DNA from: Balanoglossus misakiensis
Taxonomy: Eukaryota > Hemichordata
Direction: 5' to 3'
DNA: 64,000 bases
Assembly (NCBI GenBank): GCA_040954595.2
Contig: CM082590.2
Location: 3,968,001-4,032,000, forward strand
Shown here: piece by piece, positions 19,958 through 31,500 of the stretch
How positions within the stretch are numbered: the first letter of the stretch is position 1
Layout of the letters: the number at the start of each line of letters is the position of its first letter
Notes under the pieces: generated by a model
What the model was told of the DNA's origin: nothing
What the model saw: only the letters and a program-made list of their open reading frames with translations
Databases searched by the model: none
Translations under genes and position numbers: made by a program

Positions 19958-22900
19958 CTATTGTTTACTTGCCAGCTCACGAAAGTGAGTTTCACAAACC
20001 CAAATGACACCTGTGCCATATGCTATTGGCTGTAGGCCCCCAAACTGTCCATCTTCATCAGCTTTACCGAGAAAGCGTTGGAAATCTCTGCGGTGTAGTG
20101 ATGATTCCATCTTTTCTAACTCCTCCTTGGACTTTTGTAGAGGCTCTCTGGATATGTCATTCAATTCTGGATACTTGCTTCCAAAATCATCCAAGAATTC
20201 TGACAGTAAGTTACCTGCTTTCCCAGCGATTGCAGGAACTGTTTTTGCTGCTGCAGCAGCAGTACCGGTTGGATCTGGAATGAACTTCAACAAACCACCT
20301 GCTGCCTCGATGAACTTCAGAATTCTACAGATATGCGGGCCATACTTCTTGAGAAACCCATTCACATTTCTAACTCGATAGCCCGGGGAATCAATGAAAT
20401 GCAACTGTTGTGGGTTTTCACAAAGCAAGTGGACTGCATAACCATCAGAGAAGTGGGAAAACACATACTGTGTCAGTTGACCCACAACTGATAGGCTTCC
20501 TGTGTTAACCGACAGCATAACAAAGTGACTTGGGCAGCGCATGTCTTTGGACATGTCAAATCTAGTCTGGGTAGAAATTGGTCTTTCTACACCATGCCAC
20601 TGTAGTAGGTATAACCTGTTGTCAAATGTGTGACTGTGTGATTTGGGGATTGAACAGATGAGACTGTATCCAACCTGTTTCATTTCTCCAATCTTAGGTT
20701 TACACTGAATGATACAGTGTGGGCATGATAGGGACTCTGGTACCTTCATATCAACATTCATGTACTGAGGGGTGTTGAGAACATCCTTCATGATGCTTTG
20801 GAGTTGTTGCAGGAGGCAACAAGCCTGTGGTCCCCTAGCACTGACAAGGATACTGTTGCTATGGTAAAGCAACTCAAAACGCACATGGTGCAGAGTATCA
20901 ACACTTCTGCCAAAACCACCAGACTTGATACATTCATCACATGGTTCCAACCTTTCATTGCAAAGAAACACAATGTTATTTCGTGTGTATGTGGGTTGAT
21001 TCGACTCTGCAAACATGGCCTTCTCATTGACCGCTACTATTAGATCACAGAAAAACAGCGGAGGTAGAAAGCCAAATTCATAAAGTTGACTAGCCTGTCT
21101 GACTTTGTCTTTAGGGTATGGGTACCAACTATCTTGTGATGGTTGACCAACAGGTAACTTACAAGGAAACAGAAAACCCTTCTTTCCTTCAACTGATGTT
21201 TGTTCATCACCAAATGCAAAACAGATACGCAATGATGTAAAAACATCTAAAAGTGAGCCATGATATTCACTTTCGATGTCTGCCCAGGCTTTTACCATGT
21301 TCTCCATTGACAGTATGCCATTGTTATCAATGAATTCCCCAGACCCATCTTCCCTTGCATAAGATATCAGTGTCTTCAATTTATTAGCCAGCCAATGGGG
21401 ATCGAGTACTACCAGCACTTGCAGACCCTTGTCTCCAGTTGTAGATCTAGATGGATCAACCACTATGTCACCCTGGCTACACAGAAAACTGGTTGCATTA
21501 TCTAATGTCACACCCTTTTCAATTCCAATGTTACCAGCAATCTCCTGGTATTCCTTGAAGGTCATTACTGGGTTTGAACGTTTCAGTTGTTCTGATTTTA
21601 AGTTCTCTCGCAAGAGATTCCACTTTTCAGGGATTTCTGGGTGTGTTGATTCCAAAAGATTATCACAAACCTTTGTTAGTGCTTTTTGCAACTGTGCAAT
21701 GCTCTTATTCCCCTTGTATAATATCCAATTTGGGAATTTTTCTGTGCTGCAAACCTCAACATATCCAACAATGTGTGGACAAGAAGTCAGAGCTCTTCCT
21801 TCTGAAGGAGGCATTTGACTTTCATCAACCAATTCCTCATCACCATCAATACTCACATATCCAGCTAATCCCTTAAACATACTCTTTCTTTTCAGCACAT
21901 CTTGGTTCTGACACACTAAGCAATCTTTGCGCATATTTTGCCGGTAGTGCTTGCGATGTGTGTCTCTCATTTCAACAAGTGTATCATGAACCGTCTTCCA
22001 AATCAAGTCAAGTACAGCCCTGTTTAACATTGGCGCATCAGCATGGGTACCTACCAGAATAACTTGGGAATTTGGAGCATATGCAAACACAGTCTGCAAC
22101 CACAATTTCACTCTCCCCATTTGATGTGAAGATGACACCTTGTCCGTTGTTGAACTAATGGCAAATTTGCTGAGGTCAAAGGTGACCAAAAAGACACTGT
22201 CATCTGTAATAAACAGTGAATGTGATTCCAGAAAATCTACATCCCCAGCAAAATCAAACACGGTCAACTTTATATCTCTCTCTTTGAGATTTATTTCCGA
22301 GATGTCTATGCCATCAGTTTTCTGCACGTCTGATGATTCACCCTTCAATGCTTGCACTAGAGTTGTTTTTCCTACACGTTCATGACCAACGAGAACTACC
22401 TTGACATTCCTATTAGGCAACGTGTTTGTGTTCAGAAATTCCTTCAGGTAATGCAAGACAGCTTCCTTACCACCACTTAAAATATCACGTGGTATGTTTA
22501 TGGATGGATTTCCTTCTATGCTGATGTATTCACAATCAACAAGTTTGCTCAACGATGGTGGTATTCTCTTAATTGAATTGTTACTCACATCCAATGTTGA
22601 TAAACCAGGAATTGAACCGATGTCCTCCTGCAGATCAGTCAAACCATTGTTATTTAAGAACAACTGTTTAACACTCCCACAAGCTATGTGTATTTGGTGT
22701 TGTTTCATTTTTCTGTCTGCTTGAGGTGATTTTTTCACTTGGAGGGTACAGTAACTAACATTCAGTATTTCAAATGACCCAGAATGGTGGATAGACCATG
22801 GTACAGGGATCTTAGTATCAATGCAGGTGAAATACCTGGCTGAGGGCAAAAGCCAACCAGCCACTTTCTCGGGATCAAAAGACTTAACACTGATTAAAGT

Positions 22901-23170
22901 GAGACTTTCCGATACCTTTATGTTTCTCACCTCCTTGATGTCGACATTACATAACACTAATGAACTTAATTCTCTACCCTTCATAAGTACATCTAACCTT
23001 GATAACGCTTTGCTGTCACCAACTACAATTGCCTTTACTCTCTCGCCACTCTCGTAAACGGCTGTCAACCTCTCACCCAAAGTGTCATCTGCCAAGTTGA
23101 GGACTTCACGCATCGCATCAGATTTTTCAACTACAATTGATCCGATCTTTCCAGCTTTCAGTAAATGTTT
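19958..23170 (-). CDS. LRR-ROC-COR (Roco) GTPase, large terminal exon
   Basis: One 3.2-kb exon encodes about 1070 residues. The frame stays open upstream to an ATG at 23215. However, the sequence CCTTCTTTTTTTCAG ending at 23171 is a strong acceptor, and the preceding exons end in phase 0, so the exon probably starts at AAACATTTA (23170). Numbering from there, leucine-rich repeats lie at about 166-230 (LFLNNNGLTDL, LDVSNNSIKRIP). A ROC GTPase domain starts at about 255 with P-loop GHERVGKT (262-269), DxxG as DFAG (306-309) and THAD (375-378) in place of NKxD. A COR-like region follows (about 485-780; LVVLDPHWLANKL near 586-598). The tail has CPHC (816-819), an Ala-rich amphipathic helix region (about 965-1000) and a C-terminal GGLQPIAYGTGVIWVCETHF motif. 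No kinase or death domain is recognised. Roco proteins bind GTP and dimerise through COR; a signalling or immune scaffold role is inference. Confidence 0.88.
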   Translation of the reverse strand, partial: KHLLKAGKIGSIVVEKSDAMREVLNLADDTLGERLTAVYESGERVKAIVVGDSKALSRLDVLMKGRELSSLVLCNVDIKEVRNIKVSESLTLISVKSFDPEKVAGWLLPSARYFTCIDTKIPVPWSIHHSGSFEILNVSYCTLQVKKSPQADRKMKQHQIHIACGSVKQLFLNNNGLTDLQEDIGSIPGLSTLDVSNNSIKRIPPSLSKLVDCEYISIEGNPSINIPRDILSGGKEAVLHYLKEFLNTNTLPNRNVKVVLVGHERVGKTTLVQALKGESSDVQKTDGIDISEINLKERDIKLTVFDFAGDVDFLESHSLFITDDSVFLVTFDLSKFAISSTTDKVSSSHQMGRVKLWLQTVFAYAPNSQVILVGTHADAPMLNRAVLDLIWKTVHDTLVEMRDTHRKHYRQNMRKDCLVCQNQDVLKRKSMFKGLAGYVSIDGDEELVDESQMPPSEGRALTSCPHIVGYVEVCSTEKFPNWILYKGNKSIAQLQKALTKVCDNLLESTHPEIPEKWNLLRENLKSEQLKRSNPVMTFKEYQEIAGNIGIEKGVTLDNATSFLCSQGDIVVDPSRSTTGDKGLQVLVVLDPHWLANKLKTLISYAREDGSGEFIDNNGILSMENMVKAWADIESEYHGSLLDVFTSLRICFAFGDEQTSVEGKKGFLFPCKLPVGQPSQDSWYPYPKDKVRQASQLYEFGFLPPLFFCDLIVAVNEKAMFAESNQPTYTRNNIVFLCNERLEPCDECIKSGGFGRSVDTLHHVRFELLYHSNSILVSARGPQACCLLQQLQSIMKDVLNTPQYMNVDMKVPESLSCPHCIIQCKPKIGEMKQVGYSLICSIPKSHSHTFDNRLYLLQWHGVERPISTQTRFDMSKDMRCPSHFVMLSVNTGSLSVVGQLTQYVFSHFSDGYAVHLLCENPQQLHFIDSPGYRVRNVNGFLKKYGPHICRILKFIEAAGGLLKFIPDPTGTAAAAAKTVPAIAGKAGNLLSEFLDDFGSKYPELNDISREPLQKSKEELEKMESSLHRRDFQRFLGKADEDGQFGGLQPIAYGTGVIWVCETHFRELASKQ

Positions 23171-23705
23171 CTGAAAAAAAGAAGGCATCCAATCTAGTAC
23201 AAGTATCAACGACATTGTGCAACATACATATATGATTCATGAAACCTTTCAATCAATGTCTGATGTAGCATTCTCTGCTGACTAAATAGGGTGTAGCTCG
23301 TCTTTCTAGATAACTGGAGTAATAATCTTACATTAGGTGCATATGCTATACTTATACATGATGATATTGGTAGGTACTGATTTGCCTCACTAGTACTGCG
23401 ACAGATTCATACTTTTTCATGTATGACTCGTTTTGTCTTTCAGATAAATAACAGACATACATTAACAATTACAATTCCTTGGTAACATTTCTCTGTCACT
23501 ATTGGTAAATAGATAAGCTGGACTAATACTCTTGTATGTAAGCAGTGCATATACTATACTCATACAAGATTATTTTGGTAGGTCTGAATGTTGTACTACT
23601 ACTGTGGCAAGTTTATGTATATCTTTATGTGAAGGGTATTATGATTAAATTATCATTAAGTATAGATAATCTATCAATAGTACTAATATAAAAAAAGGAA
23701 TTCAC

Positions 23706-23780
23706 CTTGGTTGTGAGTGACACGCGCAAACAGGAGAGCAACACCAATGTGGCACACAGTCTTTTCTTAGTGTAGCCATC
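23706..23780 (-). CDS. Small phase-0 exon upstream of the Roco exon
   Basis: On the minus strand an acceptor (CCCATAG) is followed by GATGGCTACACT and, 75 nt later, by a donor (CAAG|GTGAAT). The 25 codons start DGYT, exactly like the ankyrin exons (DGWA, DGDT), but the rest is not an ankyrin consensus and is 24 nt shorter. It looks like a decayed or shortened member of the same exon class, still in phase 0. It would link the ankyrin exons to the Roco exon at 23170. Without RNA evidence it could also be skipped. Confidence 0.5.
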
Positions 23781-24745
23781 CTATGGGTTGAAATAAAAGT
23801 ACATAATATTTGAAATATATTAATATCTAGATCCCTTTTTTCATCATTATAACTATGTTTAATCTATTAATATTTGCATCTCAGGGGAGATGAAGATGTA
23901 ATATCAACAAAAATCTTTGTTCTCAGACTAATCAACCATTTTGGCTACAACTGTTATATACTGCCCATAAATGTGTTTAGGAAACCTAGCATAAAAGTTT
24001 TGCAGAAACCCTTAGAGGCGTGTTGACGCAAATCCCACACTACAGTGTACAAGTTAAACATCATAAAATCTGCATGGCCTGTTTTATTATGCACGTCTGT
24101 GATTGATCGTACATCAGCGTTTAACCAAAGCGATAATACCTAGTTAGACAATTATTATCGGATAAACAAAGGGTTAACCATAATATTTTGTATTGTATAT
24201 TATTATTTTTTCAATGTCCCGTTGACAGAACAGACTTGGAATCTCATGGATTTCGGTGTCCGAAATGTATAAAAATGATCCTCTGATGTGTTTGACATGT
24301 TATAGGCACCTATGGTATGAGCATATAATGTTTAGATCATATGCAATTTCACTTTCCAGGTAATTAGAAGGTTTTAGACTTTGATAACAATAAGGAAGTA
24401 AACATTACTCTGGATTCTCTTATTCGATTGATCATATCTTAATAGCGGTGAAGAGTCTGGAATGCTATCTCATGATTGTCTTTGTGTGAAACTCTGACTA
24501 TGATCGATTTTCCGGAAACTCAAATCACTGCGCATGCGCAGTTGTATCGTATTGAGAAAAGCGATAATTTTAAGCAACCTTTTAAATGTGAAATCGTAAA
24601 ATAAAGCTCCAAATAGAAAAAACAACAACAACACAGTTATAAATGAATCAATCATCACATGTCTAATCCTGCGTTTGTTTTGAATAGAACCTGCAGTAGT
24701 CTGTGAGCAGCATTTTATCCAAAGTAGGGTTTTTGAGCTTATTTA
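23781..24745. other. Intron sequence left of the satellite block
   Basis: No exon or repeat is recognised apart from the promoter-like motifs at 24505-24541. It lies between the 75-bp exon and the TIR-bounded satellite element. Confidence 0.4.
24505..24541. promoter_or_regulatory. ETS- and NRF1-like motifs (possible promoter)
   Basis: TTTTCCGGAAAC (ETS-type CCGGAA core, about 24508-24519) is followed 10 bp later by the palindrome TGCGCATGCGCA (24529-24540), a match to the NRF1 consensus. This pair is common in housekeeping promoters of animals. It lies about 750 bp upstream of the 75-bp exon of the minus-strand Roco gene, so it may mark an internal or alternative promoter. The role is inference from motif match only. 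Confidence 0.35.
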
Positions 24746-26899
24746 GGGACAGTTCACTTTTTATGGTCAGGGCGGCAAAAACAAGGGGGGTCACTTTAAT
24801 TTTGAAATCCAAAAGGGGGTCATCTTTTTCTGAAGCATTTAAGGGGGGTCACATACTTTTGCCCCCCCCCCCCCATACTTTTGCTTTTGAGTCCACAAAA
24901 ATACAGTTTCAAGCCCTTTATTTAACAAATTTTCTGATGTGGCAGGGGGTCACATACTTTTGCCCCCCTACAACTTTTGCTTTTGAGTCCACAAAAATAC
25001 AGTTTCAAGCCCTTTATTTTACAAAATGTTCTGATTTGGCAGGGGGTCACATACTTTTGCCCCCCCCCCCCCAACTTTTGCTTTTGAGTCCACAAAAATA
25101 CAGTTTCAAGCCCTTTATTTTACAAAATGTTCTGATTTGGCAGGGGGTCACATACTTTTGCCCCCCCCCCCAACTTTTGCTTTTGAGTCCACAAAAATAC
25201 AGTTTCAAGCCCTTTATTTTACAAAATTTTCTGATTTGGCAGGGGGTCACATACTTTTGCCCCCCCCCCCCAACTTTTGCTTTTGAGTCCACAAAAATAC
25301 AGTTTCAAGCCCTTTATTTTACAAAATTTTCTGATTTGGCAGGGGGTCACATACTTTTGCCCCCCCCCCCCAACTTTTGCTTTTGAGTCCACAAAAATAC
25401 AGTTTCAAGCCCTTTATTTTACAAAATTTTCTGATTTGGCAGGGGGTCACATACTTTTGCCCCCCCCCCCAACTTTTGCTTTTGAGTCCACAAAAATACA
25501 GTTTCAAGCCCTTTATTTTACAAAATTTTCTGATTTGGCAGGGGGTCACATACTTTTGCCCCCCCCCCAACTTTTGCTTTTGAGTCCACAAAAATACAGT
25601 TTCAAGCCCTTTATTTAACAAATTTTCTGATGTGGCAGGGGGTCACATACTTTTGCCCCCCCCCCCCCCAACTTTTGCTTTTGAGTCCACAAAAATACAG
25701 TTTCAAGCCCTTTATTTTACAAAATTTTCTGATTTGGCAGGGGGTCACATACTTTTGCCCCCCCCCCCCAACTTTTGCTTTTGAGTCCACAAAAATACAG
25801 TTTCAAGCCCTTTATTTTACAAAATTTTCTGATTTGGCAGGGGGTCACATACTTTTGCCCCCCCCCCAACTTTTGCTTTTGAGTCCACAAAAATACAGTT
25901 TCAAGCCCTTTATTTAACAAATTTTCTGATGTGGCAGGGGGTCACATACTTTTGCCCCCCCCCCCAACTTTTGCTTTTGAGTCCAAAAAAATACAGTTTC
26001 AAGCCCTTTATTTTACAAAATGTTCTGATGTGGCAGGGGGTCACATACTTTTGCCCCCCCCCCCCAAACTTTTGCTTTTGAGTCCACAAAAATACAGTTT
26101 CAAGCCCTTTATTTTACAAAATTTTCTGATTTGGCAGGGGGTCACATACTTTTGACCCCCCCCCCCAACTTTTGCTTTTGAGTCCACAAAAATACAGTTT
26201 CAAGCCCTTTATTTTACAAAATGTTCTGATTTGGCAGGGGGTCACATACTTTTGCCCCCCCCCCCCCAACTTTTGCTTTTGAGTCCACAAAAATACAGTT
26301 TCAAGCCCTTTATTTTACAAAATTTTCTGATTTGGCAGGGGGTCACATACTTTTGCCCCCCCCCCCAACTTTTGCTTTTGAGTCCACAAAAATACAGTTT
26401 CAAGCCCTTTATTTAACAAATTTTCTGATGTGGCAGGGGGTCACATACTTTTGCCCCCCCCCCCAACTTTTGCTTTTGAGTCCACAAAAATACAGTTTCA
26501 AGCCCTTTATTTTACAAAATGTTCTGATTTGGCAGGGGGTCACATACTTTTGCCCCCCCCCCCAACTTTTGCTTTTGAGTCCACAAAAATACAGTTTCAA
26601 GCCCTTTATTTTACAAAATGTTCTGATTTGGCAGGGGGTCACATACTTTTGCCCCCCCCCCCCAACTTTTGCTTTTGAGTCCACAAAAATACAGTTTCAA
26701 GCCCTTTATTTTACAAAATGTTCTGATTTGGCAGGGGGTCACATACTTTTGCCCCCCCCCCCCAACTTTTGCTTTTGAGTCCACAAGAATACAGTTTCAA
26801 GCCCTTTATTTTACAAAATGTTCTGATTTGGCAGGGGGTCACATACTTTTGCCCCCCCCCCCCAACTTTTGCTTTTGAGTCCACAAAAATACAGTTTCA

Positions 26900-28570
26900 A
26901 GCCCTTTATTTTACAAAATGTTCTGATTTGGCAGGGGTCATATACTTTTGCCCCCCCCCCCAACTTTTGCTTTTGAGTCCACAAAAATACAGTTTCAAGC
27001 CCTTTATTTTACAAAATGTTCTGATTTGGCAGGGGGTCACATACTTTTGCCCCCCCCCCCCAACTTTTGCTTTTGAGTCCACAAAAATACAGTTTCAAGC
27101 CCTTTATTTTACAAAATGTTCTGATTTGGCAGGGGGTCACATACTTTTGCCCCCCCCCCCAACTTTTGCTTTGAGTCCACAAAAATACAGTTTCAAGCCC
27201 TTTATTTTACAAAATGTTCTGATTTGGCAGGGGGTCACATACTTTTGCCCCCCCCCCCCCAACTTTTGCTTTTGAGTCCACAAAAATACAGTTTCAAGCC
27301 CTTTATTTTACAAAATGTTCTGATTTGGCAGGGGTCATATACTTTTGCCCCCCCCCCCCAACTTTTGCTTTTGAGTCCACAAAAATACAGTTTCAAGCCC
27401 TTTATTTTACAAAATTTTCTGATTTGGCAGGGGGTCACATACTTTTGCCCCCCCCCCCCCCAACTTTTGCTTTTGAGTCCACAAAAATACAGTTTCAAGC
27501 CCTTTATTTTACAAAATGTTCTGATTTGGCAGGGGGTCACATACTTTTGCCCCCCCCCCCCAACTTTTGCTTTTGAGTCCACAAAAATACAGTTTCAAGC
27601 CCTTTATTTTACAAAATTTTCTGATTTGGCAGGGGGTCACATACTTTTGCCCCCCCCCCAACTTTTGCTTTTGAGTCCACAAAAATACAGTTTCAAGCCC
27701 TTTATTTTACAAAATGTTCTGATTTGGCAGGGGTCATATACTTTTGCCCCCCCCCCCCAACTTTTGCTTTTGAGTCCACAAAAATACAGTTTCAAGCCCT
27801 TTATTTTACAAAATGTTCTGATTTGGCAGGGGGTCACATACTTTTGCCCCCCCCCCCAACTTTTGCTTTTGAGTCCACAAAAATACAGTTTCAAGCCCTT
27901 TATTTTACAAAATGTTCTGATTTGGCAGGGGGTCACATACTTTTGCCCCCCCCCCCAACTTTTGCTTTTGAGTCCACAAAAATACAGTTTCAAGCCCTTT
28001 ATTTTACAAAATGTTCTGATTTGGCAGGGGGTCACATACTTTTGCCCCCCCCCCCCCCAACTTTTGCTTTTGAGTCCACAAAAATACAGTTTCAAGCCCT
28101 TTATTTTACAAAATGTTCTGATTTGGCAGGGGTCATATACTTTTGCCCCCCCCCCCAACTTTTGCTTTTGAGTCCACAAAAATACAGTTTCAAGCCCTTT
28201 ATTTTACAAAATTTTCTGATTTGGCAGGGGGTCACATACTTTTGCCCCCCCCCCAACTTTTGCTTTTGAGTCCACAAAAATACAGTTTCAAGCCCTTTAT
28301 TTTACAAAATGTTCTGATTTGGCAGGGGGTCACATACTTTTGCCCCCCCCCCCCCAACTTTTGCTTTTGAGTCCACAAAAATACAGTTTCAAGCCCTTTA
28401 TTTTACAAAATTTTCTGATTTGGCAGGGGGTCACATACTTTTGCCCCCCCCCCCCAACTTTTGCTTTTGAGTCCACAAAAATACAGTTTCAAGCCCTTTA
28501 TTTTACAAAATGTTCTGATTTGGCAGGGGTCATATACTTTTGCCCCCCCCCCAACTTTTGCTTTTGAGTC
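26900..28570 (+). repeat. Four-unit higher-order repeat (~398 bp)
   Basis: The marker variant GGCAGGGGTCATATAC appears at about 26935, 27333, 27731, 28132 and 28526, that is, every 394-401 bp or four monomers. Further right the same variant recurs at other multiples of the monomer (about 497, 902, 502, 892, 496, 302 and 902 bp). Confidence 0.7.
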
Positions 28571-31500
28571 CACAAAAATACAGTTTCAAGCCCTTTATTT
28601 TACAAAATGTTCTGATTTGGCAGGGGGTCACATACTTTTGCCCCCCACCCCAACTTTTGCTTTTGAGTCCACAAAAATACAGTTTCAAGCCCTTTATTTT
28701 ACAAAATGTTCTGATTTGGCAGGGGGTCACATACTTTTGCCCCCCCCCCCCCAACTTTTGCTTTTGAGTCCACAAAAATACAGTTTCAAGCCCTTTATTT
28801 TACAAAATGTTCTGATTTGGCAGGGGGTCACATACTTTTGCCCCCCCCCCCCAACTTTTGCTTTTGAGTCCACAAAAATACAGTTTCAAGCCCTTTATTT
28901 TACAAAATGTTCTGATTTGGCAGGGGGTCACATACTTTTGCCCCCCCCCCCCAACTTTTGCTTTTGAGTCCACAAAAATACAGTTTCAAGCCCTTTATTT
29001 TACAAAATGTTCTGATTTGGCAGGGGTCATATACTTTTGCCCCCCCCCCCCAACTTTTGCTTTTGAGTCCACAAAAATACAGTTTCAAGCCCTTTATTTT
29101 ACAACATTTTCTGATTTGGCAGGGGGTCACATACTTTTGACCCACCCCCCCCCCCCAACTTTTGCTTTTGAATCCACAAAAATACAGTTTCAAGCCCTTT
29201 ATTTTACAAAATGTTCTGATTTGGCAGGGGGTCACATACTTTTGCCCCCCCCCCCAACTTTTGCTTTTGAGTCCACAAAAATACAGTTTCAAGCCCTTTA
29301 TTTAACAAATTTTCTGATGTGGCAGGGGGTCACATACTTTTGCCCCCCCCCCCAACTTTTGCTTTTGAGTCCACAAAAATACAGTTTTAAGCCCTTTATT
29401 TTACAAAATTTTCTGATTTGGCAGGGGGTCACATACTTTTGCCCCCCCCCCCCAACTTTTGCTTTTGAGTCCACAAAAATACAGTTTCAAGCCCTTTATT
29501 TAACAAATTTTCTGATGTGGCAGGGGGTCACATACTTTTGCCCCCCCCCCCCCAACTTTTGCTTTTGAGTCCACAAAAATACAGTTTCAAGCCCTTTATT
29601 TTACAAAATGTTCTGATTTGGCAGGGGGTCACATACTTTTGACCCCCCCCCCCCAACTTTTGCTTTTGAGTCCACAAAAATACAGTTTCAAGCCCTTTAT
29701 TTTACAAAATGTTCTGATTTGGCAGGGGGTCACATACTTTTGCCCCCCCCCCCCCAACTTTTGCTTTTGAGTCCACAAAAATACAGTTTCAAGCCCTTTA
29801 TTTTACAAAATGTTCTGATTTGGCAGGGGGTCACATACTTTTGCCCCCCCCCCCAACTTTTGCTTTTGAGTCCACAAAAATACAGTTTCAAGCCCTTTAT
29901 TTTACAAAATGTTCTGATTTGGCAGGGGTCATATACTTTGGCCCCCCCCCCCCAACTTTTGCTTTTGAGTCCACAAAAATACAGTTTCAAGCCCTTTATT
30001 TTACAACATTTTCTGATTTAGCAGGGGGTCACATACTTTTGACCCCCCCCCCCCAACTTTTGCTTTTGAGTCCACAAAAATACAGTTTCAAGCCCTTTAT
30101 TTTACAAAATGTTCTGATTTGGCAGGGGTCACATACTTTTGACCCCCCCCCCCCCAACTTTTGCTTTTGAGTCCACAAAAATACAGTTTCAAGCCCTTTA
30201 TTTTACAAAATGTTCTGATTTGGCAGGGGGTCACATACTTTTGCCCCCCCCCCCCAACTTTTGCTTTTGAGTCCACAAAAATACAGTTTCAAGCCCTTTA
30301 TTTTACAAAATGTTCTGATTTGGCAGGGGGTCACATACTTTTGCCCCCCCCCCCCAACTTTTGCTTTTGAGTCCACAAAAATACAGTTTCAAGCCCTTTA
30401 TTTTACAAAATGTTCTGATTTGGCAGGGGTCATATACTTTTGCCCCCCCCCCAACTTTTGCTTTTGAGTCCACAAAAATACAGTTTCAAGCCCTTTATTT
30501 TACAACATTTTCTGATTTGGCAGGGGGTCACATACTTTTGACCCCCCCCCCCCCCAACTTTTGCTTTTGAATCCACAAAAATACAGTTTCAAGCCCTTTA
30601 TTTTACAAAATGTTCTGATTTGGCAGGGGGTCACATACTTTTGCCCCCCCCCCCCAACTTTTGCTTTTGAGTCCACAAAAATACAGTTTCAAGCCCTTTA
30701 TTTTACAAAATGTTCTGATTTGGCAGGGGGTCACATACTTTTGCCCCCCCCCCCCCCAACTTTTCCTTTTGAGTCCACAAAAATACAGTTTCAAGCCCTT
30801 TATTTTACAAAATTTTCTGATTTGGCAGGGGGTCACATACTTTTGCCCCCCCCCCAACTTTTGCTTTTGAGTCCACAAAAATACAGTTTCAAGCCCTTTA
30901 TTTAACAAATTTTCTGATGTGGCAGGGGGTCACATACTTTTGCCCCCCCCCCCAACTTTTGCTTTTGAGTCCACAAAAATACAGTTTCAAGCCCTTTATT
31001 TTACAAAATGTTCTGATTTGGCAGGGGGTCACATACTTTTGACCCCCCCCCCAACTTTTGCTTTTGAGTCCACAAAAATACAGTTTCAAGCCCTTTATTT
31101 TACAAAATGTTCTGATTTGGCAGGGGGTCACATACTTTTGCCCCCCCCCCAACTTTTGCTTTTGAGTCCACAAAAATACAGTTTCAAGCCCTTTATTTTA
31201 CAAAATGTTCTGATTTGGCAGGGGGTCACATACTTTTGCCCCCCCCCCAACTTTTGCTTTTGAGTCCACAAAAATACAGTTTCAAGCCCTTTATTTTACA
31301 AAATGTTCTGATTTGGCAGGGGTCATATACTTTTGCCCCCCCCCCAACTTTTGCTTTTGAGTCCACAAAAATACAGTTTCAAGCCCTTTATTTTACAACA
31401 TTTTCTGATTTAGCAGGGGGTCACATACTTTTGACCCCCCCCCCCCAACTTTTGCTTTTGAGTCCACAAAAATACAGTTTCAAGCCCTTTATTTTACAAA

